Of a stretch of 36,708 bases of DNA, positions 1 through 10,508 are shown piece after piece. The DNA comes from Oehlia diaphana (taxonomy: Eukaryota > Glomeromycota > Glomeromycetes > Glomerales > Glomeraceae). Position 1 is the stretch's first letter. Every line of letters begins with the position of its first letter. The notes beneath the pieces are model-generated. The model made no database searches. It was given only the letters and a program-made list of their open reading frames with translations, and was not told the DNA's origin. Position numbers and translations under genes: made by a program. The stretch spans positions 1-36,708 of the forward strand of contig QZLH01001342.1 of assembly GCA_003833135.1 (NCBI GenBank), read 5' to 3'.

Positions 1-14
1 TTTAGATCGGATTT
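1..14 (+). repeat. Left terminal inverted repeat of the Harbinger element
   Basis: TTTAGATCGGATTT, exact reverse complement of 2863-2876. The outer boundary cannot be confirmed because it coincides with the window edge. Confidence 0.7.
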
Positions 15-178
15 TACTATTAAATTTCCAATCCAGGGTGTACCCCACGATTAAACATACCAGTACTACTATCCACCAACCTACCACCACATGTTACCCC
101 CTATGACCTACCTATATAATTTTTTTTGATGAAAATTTTTTTTTTCATATTAAATTTTCTTTCATATTTCATTTAATA

Positions 179-1241
179 ATGGAAACAACCCTTCATGACC
201 GTGAAAATTTTACTAAGGCGAACATTAAAAGCAATAAAAAAAATCATGCCAATGGAACGATGATAATATTAAGCTTTTACTTTCATTTTTAATAGAATGG
301 AAAGAAGAAGTAAACCAACTAAGTACCAAACGAGGTGGCAGCGGTAATACAAAAGCAAAGCTTTGGCAAGACACGTCAAATATATTTCTTGACAGTCATT
401 GCCAATATTCTGCTGAACAGTGCGCGATTAAGTGGAAAAACATTAAAAAAAAATATAAGGTACTACTTAAGAAACTACTTTTTAAAAATTCTTATTCACA
501 CCTTTAATTAAAAAATATTCTATTTAGGATGACATGGATCATAATAAAAAATCAGGTAATGATCCAATTGAAGTAAAATATAAAGCAGGAGTTGAAGAAA
601 TCCTTGATGGAAATCGCCCAAGTTTAACTCCAAAACTACTAGAAAGTAGTTTGGACCAAAATGATGAAGTTAATATTGAAAAGGAAGCTCTATTTAATGA
701 AATTACTGGTCAAAGTAAATGAAAGAACAGGTCTGATGAATCTATCCAAGAAGATGAACCACGAAAAGCTAACAGGTCCGAAGTAAGAAAAGTTAAAAAT
801 ATGTTGGAAGATCTAATTTATCAAAGAAAGGAAGAACAAGAAAATAGAAAAATAGAACGAGAAAGAAGAGAAGTTGAACGAAAGGAAAGGGAAGAGCGAA
901 GGCAACAGGAGTTTAGTTTACTAATTTCTGCTTTGAATTCTACAAATAGAAATATGATGTTTTCTCAAAATGATGGTATGTAATTTATTAATATAATTAC
1001 AAATTATCTTTAATATCTTTAATATACTAATTATTTTATAATAGTTCCTTTTTATTATCAATCTAGTTCATTTAATACAATGCAATTCATGGATACTTCA
1101 TATACTGATACTCCACAAATTAATCGTACTCATACTTTGCAAATTGATCATACACGTACTTTGCACATTGATTGTACACGTACTTCACAAATTGATCGTA
1201 CACGTACTCCACAAATTGATCCTACTTTGCAATTTGAATGA
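179..1241 (+). pseudogene. Harbinger Myb/SANT-like DNA-binding protein, three exons, damaged
   Basis: This is the accessory DNA-binding protein that Harbinger transposases need for end recognition and nuclear import (family knowledge). The trihelix-type Myb/SANT domain is encoded at about 250-459: QWNDD near its start, a central KLWQDTS and the closing QCAIKWKNIKKKYK. Intron 1 is 460-527 (GTACT...TTTAG). Exon 2 is 528-975 and ends in a long basic/acidic coiled coil (RKEEQENRKIERERR). Intron 2 is 976-1044 (GTATGT, a TACTAA branch-like motif, AG). Exon 3 is 1045-1241 and closes with imperfect 8-residue repeats. Two defects are visible: the ATG at 179 is one frame off the SANT domain, most simply an indel in the A-run near 236-243, and an in-frame TGA at 720-722 splits exon 2. 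Exon 3 stays open, so the decay looks recent. Confidence 0.8.
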
Positions 1242-1376
1242 ACTCTACATTACATATTTTCTCACCTCAAGATTTAGATGAAATTTAATCTGTTGTAATT
1301 GTAAAAAAATATAACCAAAATAAAGTCAATTATTCAAAAAAAAAATTGAAATTTTTTTTATTCTGGTGTTTATCAT

Positions 1377-2724
1377 TTATTCTGATACTTCAATATCAAT
1401 TTCATCTTCACTATCACTAATAATGTTATATCTGCTTCTTCTGTTATCTCGTAAAATTTTTTTATTCCACAAATAATTTGCTAAATTATCTCTAATGGTG
1501 TTGGTTACTTCAGAAGTATTATTATTATTTGATAAGGTGTGAAAATTATTTTGGTCATCAAAATATTCATCATCATCTAACATATCTTCCTCCCTTTCTT
1601 CATAGATATTATGTAAAATACAAGATGTTGTTACAATCAGAATAGCTGTTTCTAATGATGTTGCTATAGGATTAATGAGGCATCTAAATCTTGATTTCAA
1701 TTTTCCAAAAGCTTGTTCAACACTTATCCAAGTTTGAGAATGTTTGGTATTATAATAAGTTTGTATTTGTGTTAACCTTCCATTATCACGGTATGGTGTA
1801 AGTAACCAATTTTGGCAAGGATAACCAGCATCACCAAGAATGTACGAATTTGAAGGAATAACAGAAGAAGAAGAACTAAGCATATAATATAATGGAGAAT
1901 TATGAAATATTCTACTATCATGAGTTGAGCCAGGATAACCAACAAAAATATCAATAAATCTTCCATATGAATCAACAACTGCTTGTAAAACAATTGAATA
2001 AAAACCTTTTTTATTATAATAATCCATAGGATATTCTTTAGGAGCTTTAATTGGTATATGACTACCATCAATAGCTCCTATGGCATATGGGATACCAGCT
2101 TTTCTTTTAAATTTCTTTGCAATATTACTAAATTAGTATAGTTATTGGGAAATCTATTAAAAATCATAATAATTAATATTTATTTATTAATTCATTAAAA
2201 CTTTAATTACTACTAAACTCTTACCTAATTTTTGATGAGAGAAAATGACATTTAATTGCACATAAGACTGATCTGATAATAAAACATATAGTTGTTTCTC
2301 CTAATGCAAACAATTGTCCAAGTGTCCTATAGCTTTGACCAGTAGCTAAAAACCATAAAGTTACTGAAACTTTCTGTTTAATTGGAAGTCTTGGAGCGCC
2401 TCTTGAGTTGTTTCTTTGCAATAATATAGGTGCTATCTCAGTACACAACCACTCAAATGTAGTTTTTGTTATTCTAAAATGGCGCTTAAACTCCATATTT
2501 TCCCAACTGCTACATATATTATTAAACCAACAAAAGCTTCGGGCTCTTCTTGCTTGCCTGTGAACTGCTCTTAAAGAATTATTCCTTTCAATAACGTCTA
2601 TACACTCATAATAAAATAGTAAATCATTATTCTCATCAGATGTTTCTTCGGAGGATGAATCAGTTTGGTCCAAAAAAATTAAATATATAATTGAAACAAA
2701 CAAAGAATGTCTTTGAGTATTCAT
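1377..2724 (-). pseudogene. PIF/Harbinger DDE transposase, two exons, one frameshift
   Basis: This is a HARBI1-like nuclease that cuts and rejoins transposon ends. Exon 1 (2225-2724) starts MNTQRHSLF, has an acidic stretch (SSSEETSDE), then a helix-turn-helix region with LPIKQKVSVTLWFLATG and a second helix near GETTICFII. The intron is 2154-2224 (GTAAGA...TAATAG). Exon 2 (1377-2153) carries the catalytic core: first Asp in GAIDGSHIP, second Asp in STHDSRIF followed by GDAGYP and LLTPYR, and Glu in SVEQAFGKLKSRF. It ends in an acidic tail. Reading passes from one frame to another at about 2125-2135, upstream of the first catalytic Asp, consistent with loss of one T in a TTTT run. All three catalytic residues are intact. 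Confidence 0.85.
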
Positions 2725-2852
2725 TATTATTCAACTTTTAGGTCTAAACTAAAATGTGTTAAGGTGGTATACGAAAATTCAAAATCCGACGCTCGTATTT
2801 GTAAACACAGATTGGATTTTATAAGAATCTGGTTTAATCCAAATGGATCGGC

Positions 2853-2876
2853 AATCCGATCTAAATCCGATCTAAA
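2853..2876 (-). repeat. Right terminal inverted repeat, motif present twice
   Basis: AATCCGATCTAAA occurs at 2853-2865 and again at 2864-2876, overlapping by two bases. The outermost copy, extended to 2863-2876, matches the left end over 14 bp. The doubling could be a duplicated transposase end-binding site or a small tandem slip. Confidence 0.7.
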
Positions 2877-2949
2877 TGAATTTGTAAATGCACCCATATA
2901 TATATTGTATACTGAATAATTTATAATTTATAATTTTTTTTTTTTTTAC

Positions 2950-3209
2950 CTTAAAATTTCTTGAAAAGTTTCAGGTAAAATATTCGGTAATTTAATATGT
3001 GTTAAAGTTCCATCATTTTTCTTTTCAGTAGTTAACAGAATTCTTCGTAAATAGGGAGAACGATAATATAAAATAACCTTATGAGCACGGAATATTTTGA
3101 CATATGGGTCATTACCAGCTTCAATAGTAATATCATAATACTCATCATCATCTAAAATTTCAAGCAAATTTTGAGTCAAGCTTTGCGATATAAATTTATA
3201 ATAATCCAT
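2950..3209 (-). CDS. BTB/POZ-domain protein, first exon only (gene interrupted)
   Basis: The exon begins MDYYKFISQSL and runs through a BTB/POZ core (DITIEAGNDPYVKIFRAH, then VILYYRSPYL) to LPETFQEIL. It stops at a GTAAAA donor at 2949. In the two complete relatives in this window the first exon also ends after the equivalent F-x-x-I-[IML] segment, and the BACK domain follows after a 75-83-nt intron. Here the Harbinger inverted repeat begins about 73 bp downstream of the donor, so the rest of the gene, if it exists, lies left of the window beyond the transposon. BTB domains mediate dimerisation and Cullin-3 adaptor roles. The exon itself has no stop or frameshift. Confidence 0.75.
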
Positions 3210-3627
3210 TATAAATGATTTTTTTTATTGAAAAATAAAAAAAAAAATGAAATGAAATGCAACGTTACAATTTATATGTAACCGGTGTAACACCAACGAT
3301 TTTATAATTAAAATTCTAACCCATGTGACCGGTGACATTTAAGCCCTCAGATAAATAAACAGTGAGGTGATGAACATTTTAAGGTCACGTGGGTAGAAAA
3401 TTTGTTAGTGTGTGAAATGATAACAGCAATCTAACAGTAAACACTTTTATTACCTTTGAACCTACTTAACCTATAACTCCTCACAAAATTACGTTTTACA
3501 TATGACAACCGCCTGCGATCAACCTTCATTTTGTAATAGTAAAAATTATAACCTGTATAAGTAATCTTATTACTTCCTCCGCTGTTACATTATCTTTTTT
3601 TAATTTAGATGATTGATGACGGACCCG
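3210..3627. other. Non-coding: 5' flank of the truncated BTB gene
   Basis: AT-rich, with no convincing reading frame on either strand. It contains short CACGTG-related and CCGGTG words and would hold the promoter of the minus-strand BTB exon. Confidence 0.4.
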
Positions 3628-3834
3628 CTACCACCTTATCCAATTCCTGTCTCCCCTGAACTCCCTAATCAAATCCACTACTTCGTCTTCAGTAATTTCT
3701 TTATCTTCTTCAACTTCTTTCCTTTTTGCTCCAATATCCATCTCTTTCTCGCTAATCATCATCTCATTACTAGGCGCATATGTGCGGTTATTCCCATTGT
3801 TATGTTTATTTACCTCTGATAACTCTGCATACTT
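3628..3834 (-). pseudogene. Acidic C-terminal coding remnant, family unknown
   Basis: An open minus-strand frame of about 68 codons ends at a TAG at 3628-3630. It is hydrophilic and strongly charged (KRKEVEEDKEITEDEVVDL, then REFRGDRNWIRW at the end), which is unusual for random AT-rich sequence. There is no ATG near the upstream limit, so it would be the last exon of a lost gene. The frame on the other strand at 3613-3819 is Phe-rich and looks like its shadow. I do not recognise the family. Confidence 0.25.
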
Positions 3835-4381
3835 TCAGATTGGTGGTGTCACCGGACTTGAAATATTTGAGAGCTTTAAATATTATTGAATAGTAAAAAT
3901 TTATTATTTGTCTATATTATTAAAGAGTATGACTTGATCATAGATTAATTGGATATATTTTTAATCCTTGATTGTAGAATTAATTATTTCATCTAGTTAT
4001 CTCTCTATGTTAATTATAAAGAGTAAAAAATTGATAACATTGATTTCAACATTCTATGCATAATTTTTTCATTATGATAATTTTTGATATTCTACATTTT
4101 TATAATAAACTAATCTAACTTAAATAGCAAGCTGAATTTTAATTGCCTACTACGGAAAAAAAGTTGAAAAAAAAGAAAAATTTTATTAGCTTGATTTAAA
4201 ATCATATGATCGGCTGTTTTTGGTCAAATCTAATTTTTGTACCGTCAAAGTAACCTGGCAAAGAAACCTTACAAATAACAGTTAAAAACATTCAATATTT
4301 TGTTCAGTTATTAGTATCTTTAAACTTTTAAGTTAAATGATAAATATAATATCCCCAAAATTTTTTAAATAAAACTTTTAG
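3835..4381. other. AT-rich intergenic, nothing recognised
   Basis: No coding, RNA or repeat signal that I could support. A candidate 3' splice site (TTTTAG) closes it at 4381. Confidence 0.3.
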
Positions 4382-4517
4382 GGTAGTGGTTTTTACTGTT
4401 GTTACATCTTCACGACATCATGTGCCGGATGGCGAATCACGGACTATATTATACAAGTCGCAAACTTACTGGAATTTTAATTCAAGAAGAGTTTTAGAAT
4501 TTTTAATGTATAATTGA
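4382..4517 (+). pseudogene. Orphan terminal-exon candidate
   Basis: After a pyrimidine-rich AG at 4380-4381 an open frame of 44 codons reads VVVFTVVTSSRHHVPDGES and ends RRVLEFLMYN with TGA at 4515-4517. Composition is less AT-driven than the surroundings. No upstream partner exon was found, so this is either a relic of a lost gene or chance. Confidence 0.2.
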
Positions 4518-5021
4518 AGATTAATAATTACCTATTTATTCTTTATTTGTTTATTGAACTTACCGATATTAACCTTAATAATCTAGAAAACAAAGAGCAA
4601 AAAAAACTTACGCTAACATGGAATAGATTACACAATTCAAAACTATTTATACACGCTAGTCTAAACGTTACGGTTACACATGTATTTATTTAGTTATATA
4701 GATACGAGGTCCACGAAGTAATGTTTTATCTTATATAAAATTTCTAATTAATCGATCCATTTTGAGATTAATTCAACATGTGGAAATTTAGTGATTTTCG
4801 AATCAAATCAATACTAATACTTTTTATAGTCATATGAGATTTTGATTTTCTGATTGATTGGTTATTACTTATTAGGATTCAAAAATATTTAATAAATCGG
4901 TATAAAATACTTTTGGTAAAATTTTTATAAGGTAACACCTTAACTGAAAATTCTTCGGAAGTTAAATTATAGAATTTAATAAATCGAATACAATGTTGTA
5001 ACCTATTTTTCAAAGTGTTGA
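4518..5021. other. AT-rich intergenic, nothing recognised
   Basis: No supported feature. Confidence 0.3.
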
Positions 5022-5557
5022 TTAAAAAAGTTGTAGGATCAGGAGGAAGTTTGGAATTTTGTGTAAGCTCCCATTTGAGAAATTAGTACATAAATTTTGA
5101 AATTCCAAAAAAGAATCGTTCTCAAAGCTTGTTTGATAAATCAAATTAAAATTTAATTCCATCCAATTTGTCTTATTTTCAATCAAAAAGGATTGTAAAT
5201 AAGTATTAAATTCTTGAAGACCAAGAGCATTCCTAGCAACCAAGATTTTAATTATTTCCGAAGTATCATATTCCTCTAAAGAAATTCTATAACGTTTGTA
5301 ATTTAAATTTATCATTTTCTTAATTGTTACCTTAAAATTATTTGAAAATTTCGGGTAAAATATTTGATAATTTTGTATGTACCAAAGTACTATCATTATA
5401 AGTGACGATAATGTATGATAACATATGAGCACGAAATATCTTTATATAAGGATGAAGGATCATTACCAACTTCAATAATAACATCATAATATTCAACATC
5501 AATTGAAATTTCAAGTAAATTTTGGGATAAGTTACGTAAAAGTTTAATATCATTCAT
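5022..5557 (-). pseudogene. BTB-BACK protein pseudogene
   Basis: It starts with ATG at 5557 (MNDIKLLRNLSQNLLEIS), closely like the BTB exon at 2950-3209. The frame breaks near 5453: the next frame resumes with YIKIFRAHM. A segment of the BTB core is missing after that, and the frame breaks again before STLVHTKLSNILPEIF. A donor-like GTAACA near 5332 marks the old intron 1. The BACK-type helices follow in good order (ISLEEYDTSEIIKILVA, then QSFLIENKTNWMELNFNLIY) until a divergent tail and a stop at 5022. With two or more frameshifts and an internal deletion it is clearly dead. It is on the same strand as the truncated BTB exon, suggesting an old tandem pair. Confidence 0.75.
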
Positions 5558-5902
5558 AAACAACTTGTTTGAACTTTGAACAGATTTTCACGGATAACGA
5601 CCTTAGCATCACCACTTCACTATAACTTTTTTATAAACCAAATTTCAAGTCGATCAATACGTCAATTCTACCGAAAATGATTATCGTTAATCCGATCTGA
5701 GACATAAAATGATTAGTGTAATGTGTGCCGATCAATAATTAATAATTTAAAAATTAGCCTACCTTCCCCATAGGGAATGCCGCCGTCATTTCTGGCCCTT
5801 CCCTATTCATACACCGGTTGTACAGAATATATAAATATAAACTAAATACATTCTTAAACTGGATGCCTTTAGGCTTATTGTCTTTTGTTAAATTTACAAA
5901 AT

Positions 5903-7703
5903 ATGAACCGTACATTGCCCATAGATTTTTCAAATTTACTTGAAATTCCTGACGATTATGATGTAAAATTTATAGTTGGTAAAGAAGAAAATATTAAGGA
6001 ATTTAAAGCACATTCGTTAATTTTATCTTCTAGGTCAATCTATTTTAAAAATGGATTATCTGCAAGATGGGTAAGAAAGGAAGATGGAATCATCATTTTT
6101 AATAAACCTAATATTTCACCTTTGGTGTTTGAGGTTATTATGAAGTAAGTGTATTATTCCCAATTTAATTATTTTTTTTTTTTTAAATAAAATAATTAAT
6201 CATTTACAAAAATAATATCATGGATAGGTATATTTATACAGGATTACTTTATATTAAAGATAATGAAATTAGTCTTGTTGATGTTGCTTTCGCAGCGGAT
6301 GAGCTTCAATTAATTGAAGTATTTCAACAACTTGAAGAAATTTTAACTGAAAATAAATCTGCTTGGCAACCAAAAGATATTATCAAAGTTTGTCAACATA
6401 GTCATTTCATTAATTTATATAATTTTGCGTTAGAATTAGTTTGTAGTAGTCCTAAAATTATTTTTGGAACGGAGGAGTATTTAAAAATCGAAAAAACTTT
6501 CCTTATACAACTTTTAAAATGTGATGATCTTAAATTAGAAGAGATTGAAATTTGGGAATATTTAATTAAATGGGGAATTGAAAATACTAATTCTATTTTA
6601 GATGATGATATAACTAAATGGACGTCAACAGATTTCATAAATCTAGAAAAAATAATTCATAATTGTATTCCTCACATTCGATTCTTCCAAATGTCATTCA
6701 ATGATTATACAAAAGTTAGGACTCAATTTAAGGATATCTTACCACATGGTCTTGATGGAGAAGTTCTTCAATATTTATCAAATCCTAATTTCAAAACTAC
6801 ATTCAATGTTTTACCCTCAAGACCTCTTTTTGACTCGAAAATTATTAATTCTAGAGATGCAGCATTGATAGCAAGTTGGATTGAAAAAAAACGTGTAGCA
6901 TCCTACAATTTTGAAAATATGCCTTTTAAATTTAAACTTATTTATCGTGCAAGTCAAGAAGACTTTAAAATCAATAAATTTCATGAGAATTGTGATAATA
7001 AGGGACCAACAGTTGTTGTCATTAAAGTTCACGAATCAGGTGAAATAATTGGTGGATATAATCCATTGGAATGGCGTAGTTTTAAAATAGCAGAAGATGA
7101 AAGGAGTCCCTTATTATATCACAATGATGATTTTTACAATAATCATCAATGTAAATCATCAAATAGTTTTATATTTTCATTAACAAATCGAACAGTACCT
7201 GTATTAAGTCGTGTCACATCTAAAAGAGAAGCAATCACTTGGTGCAAAAACAAAGGACCTTGTTTTGGATTACAAGTTTTGTTTGTGTATTCTTTAAATA
7301 ATAATATTGTCGGCAAAAACAAGCAGCATTCTTATGAAAAGAAAGTTATTACAAAGAAACTTTTGAAATAGAAGAATATGAAGTATTTCAAATTGTTGAT
7401 GATAGACTTAGTAGTGATAGAATTTTTCGAAGTATTAATAGGATTTTTCGATTTATCAAGAAAATGTTTAAAAGTGTAATTCGATTTATTAAATGGATGT
7501 TTGAAAATTTTGTTATTCTTCTGCCAGTAATATTTGTAATATTAATATATTCATTTTCTATATCTTTTATTTTTTATTTTGCATCAATAATTCACAACTT
7601 TTATCAACAAAGTAATTTTTGGGGTGTTATTGGTGCTATTTTTGTATGGTCACTATTAAACTGTATTTTGAAATGTATTTCTAATGTTATTGCCAGTTCT
7701 TAA
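5903..7703 (+). pseudogene. BTB-BACK-TLDc protein, copy 1, frameshifted near the C-terminus
   Basis: Exon 1 (5903-6144) encodes MNRTLPIDFSNLLE and the first half of BTB. The intron is 6145-6227 (GTAAGT...GATAG). Exon 2 begins at 6228 with YIYTGLLYIKD and carries the rest of BTB, a BACK domain, and a TLDc domain (KLIYRASQEDF, CDNKGPTVVVIKV, GGYNPLEWRS, CFGL). TLDc proteins are linked to oxidative-stress protection and V-ATPase regulation in other eukaryotes; the role of this expanded family in fungi is unknown. Compared with the paralogue at 27454 one A is missing at about 7348-7352, which stops the frame at 7371. The lost tail is still open in the shifted frame to 7703, with a basic amphipathic stretch and hydrophobic membrane segments. 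The first ATG is at 5903 and aligns with the start of copy 2. Translation as it stands would give about 461 residues with complete BTB, BACK and TLDc, so the shortened protein might still be made. A sequencing indel is also possible. Confidence 0.85.
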
Positions 7704-8483
7704 ATGCTTATGAAAATAAGCAAGTATGTATATGATAAGCAGAAGGAATAATAAATGACGGTAAACGCGTAGTGAAATAAATTATATTAAAATACTAATA
7801 AATATATCACTGTCGATCAATTTACGAATGTAACACAATAAAACAAATGTAAACTCAATCAGATGCGAATACGGTAATGCATACACTAGCATATACACTC
7901 AAACCGCAAATATTGATTCACAATAGAACAAAACTTAAACTAAACAATGAGATAACTTCTTCAATAATGTTTTATTAAATTTCAAAACAAATTATCTGTT
8001 ATTACATTGATTTGGAGCGCATATATTTATAACAATAAATCTATGCTAATCATGTTTAATATGTTATAAAAATGCTACATATTTAATAAATGTTATATGT
8101 TTAATTGTTATGTTTAATGAACAAGATTATTCAAGATCGACATGGATTTTTTTCGGCTAGCCGAAAATTTACTGCGCCTTCGGCTGAATTTTTCGGCTAT
8201 CTATCTACCCATTATCTAGTATACTAAGGGAGGAATTAAATTGCTTACAATATTTGATTATTAAGACAACAAAGCTTGCCTAAAAACAGGTAAATTATTT
8301 TTTTATAAATTTATTAAATGTAATTATTCCATTCTTAATTTTAAACTGCAACCCACTTTTAGAATTCATAGAATCATAACTAATGCAGGAGAGTCGCCAA
8401 ATGGTATTTCAAGCATTGTATTTATTATTGCTTAACTATTTGGCTTATCAATGAATTACTAATGTTTATTATTTCATATTAGG
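7704..8483. other. Intergenic; short palindrome TTTTCGGCTAGCCGAAAA
   Basis: AT-rich with no gene I can support. Around 8152-8170 there is a near-perfect palindrome, followed by two further TTCGGCT words within 40 bp. It resembles the TTCGGC-type foldback motif seen at 20287-20925 and may be a scrap of such an element. Confidence 0.35.
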
Positions 8484-8648
8484 ACTCTTATTCACTGCTA
8501 TTTGCTGAAAAACTTTGAAGATCTACATGCTCTAAAACCACGTGTTCATAAATGTTTTGAAGCAACTGCTAAAATAATCCTTACAGTGGAAACCAAAGAC
8601 CCTAAAATTACCGAAAAAGAGAAGTTTTTGGTTTATTTTATTGATTAA
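8484..8648 (+). pseudogene. Orphan terminal-exon candidate, family unknown
   Basis: After a TCATATTAG acceptor at 8482, 54 codons stay open to TAA at 8646-8648. The peptide looks protein-like: CYLLKNFEDLHALKPRVHK, then CFEATAKIILTVETKDPKI. About 120 bp upstream another short open piece (IHRIITNAGESPNG) lies between an AG and a GT, but its phase does not join to this one. I do not recognise the family. It is probably a relic of a transposon or lost gene. Confidence 0.3.
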
Positions 8649-9370
8649 TAATATACAATATACTTCTCTTAAGACACGAACATAAGGTGAAAAGTACTAT
8701 GAAAAACATCTTGGAAATTTGTCATAGAATTTAAACCAAAAATAGAACAAAATAAAAAGAAACATGACTAATGTAGTTCTCGGTACATTATATAATAATA
8801 TAAACCACCTCAAGGAAGTGGAAGTCATACGATTGGTTTCACAAATCTGATATGAATTTTATCAAAGGGAATTACGTTAATGGTTTTGATTGACGAAGGA
8901 TTTGCTAAACAAGTTAAAGGTGGACTTCAATATTTTCATTTTATTCATGAGATTAAATGTATTCACTGATTGCATATAAATAATAATTTTATTAAATAAA
9001 TTTAAAATGTTTATTATACTGTACAGTAAAAAAAAAAAAAACTTTTTTATTTTGTCTAGACATAAAATTGAAGTCACATTTATTAATCCAATATGGAAGA
9101 ATTTATGCTTGCTGATAATATATTTGAGGTTATATAAAAATGAATGATAATCATTTCATTGGTGCTTAATAATAACCTAAGATGAAATTGATATACATTC
9201 ATATTGTGCAAAATTTGTATGTCATATATATTCATACTAATAAAAAGAAAAAAAGAAAAAAAGATATTTACTTTATCTTTTTCAGTTAGGAGAATTTTGA
9301 TATAGAAATGGATAGTAAAGGTAAAGCATATAACATGAATAATAATATAAATTAGTATTATCAAAATTAT
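8649..9370. other. AT-rich intergenic
   Basis: Frames here are low-complexity Ile/Phe-rich translations of AT-rich DNA. Nothing supported. Confidence 0.3.
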
Positions 9371-9660
9371 TAAACAAACTTGCAATATAATAAAACTAGT
9401 TTTGTGTGATATCAGAAAACCTGAAGGTAAATATTATATATAAAAATATATTTAAATATTAAGATTTTTAAACATAATTGTAAATAATCAAATATAATTA
9501 AACAAAATTTGCAATATAACAAAACTAGTTTCCAGTAATATCGAAGAATTTGAAGAAAGTTGTACTGGAGAATTTGAGAGAAGTGGTACTGAAGAATTTG
9601 AAAGTAGGAATTTGAAGGAAGTACAGTAACACCAAGGAATCTAAAGGTAAACAAGCTGAA
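9371..9660. repeat. Diverged direct repeat, unit about 130 bp
   Basis: The word series TTGCAATATAA-AAAACTAGTTT followed by a GAAGGTAAA-like end occurs at about 9380-9430 and again at about 9509-9560, with AATATTAAG later in both units. In the second unit the motif TACTG-GA-GAATTTGA is itself repeated three to four times (9540-9620). It looks non-coding. Confidence 0.45.
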
Positions 9661-10312
9661 ATATTAAGGTCTTATTTATAAACAATTCAAATACTACTAG
9701 ACTAACTCATTATATAAAAGTTATATTAAAAATTTAGCTTGTAAGTTAATATAATTGAATAATAATTAAATACTCATAAATTTTATTGTATTTCATATAA
9801 CTAAATAATTTGTTTAATGATTAATAATACTGTAGTTAGTAAGTTATCAGTTATTTAAATCTAAAAAAGTTACACTCCGTCGACTTAAAACCTCCTGATG
9901 TATGTTTTTTCAGTCGGTTATATTTTTTTTGGTTAACAAGATTTTTTGGTTATATCATTATATTTTCGTTTTTTGGTTCTTTTTTTTTATTCTTTATCTC
10001 CTTTATTTTTTGCTTCATTCGGTTATTTTCATTCGACCTTTTATTTTCACTTTGTCTTGATTTGGTTCAGGTTTTTTAAATAACCTATGCCTTTAAAAAA
10101 TTTATTATAATTTCCATTTTATAACTTAACCAATAAAATCTCATGTAAAAATTTTCAACGACAATGGAAATACAAATAAAGTAAAAATTCTAATAAATTT
10201 ACTCTAAAAATGAATATAAAAATTCCGTAAGTACTTGTATGTAAACAAAAAACTGAGTTCATCACCAGTCATGTGATCTTGAAAGAAAAATACAATATAC
10301 CTATGTCGCACC
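9661..10312. other. Intergenic, T-rich on the plus strand at 9900-10080
   Basis: Contains a long pyrimidine-biased stretch with repeated TTCGGTTAT and TTTTTGGTT words. No gene seen. The left flank of the retroposed block ends at 10312. Confidence 0.35.
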
Positions 10313-10331
10313 AATTAGCAAAGTTAAAAAG
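10313..10331 (+). repeat. Left copy of 19-bp target-site duplication
   Basis: AATTAGCAAAGTTAAAAAG, identical to 18978-18996. Confidence 0.7.
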
Positions 10332-10508
10332 GCAACAGCAACAAAAAACTCTTTCTCCTTTTTTTCATTTTATTAGTTTTCTGCAGTAAAATTTTTGTGA
10401 GTTCGTACTTTTAGTTTTCTAAGAAAACTCAAAGGGAAAGAGGCCCTAGACGGGCGCCTCGGACATAAGATGAGGTTTTAGTCGTACTTTATCCATACAT
10501 AATGGAAT

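Larger units (their letters stand above)
1..2876. mobile_element. PIF/Harbinger DNA transposon, about 2.9 kb, two-gene type
   Basis: The block holds a Myb/SANT-like DNA-binding gene on the plus strand and a DDE transposase gene on the minus strand, convergent, with their stops about 140 bp apart. That gene pair is the standard content of PIF/Harbinger elements. It is bounded by a 14-bp inverted repeat, TTTAGATCGGATTT at 1-14 and its complement at 2863-2876. The right end carries a second, overlapping copy of the motif at 2853-2865. Both genes carry single-base damage, so this copy is probably non-autonomous. The target-site duplication cannot be checked because the window begins at the left inverted repeat. 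Right of the element lies the intron of a BTB gene. Confidence 0.85.

Noticed and set aside
1772..2071. Second minus-strand frame within the transposase exon
   Set aside because: Alternate-frame shadow rich in Ile/Leu; the DDE motifs are in the other frame.
8877..9654. Several minus-strand frames rich in Ile, Phe and Leu
   Set aside because: Composition matches translated AT-rich non-coding DNA and repeats; no domains and no consistent splice pattern.
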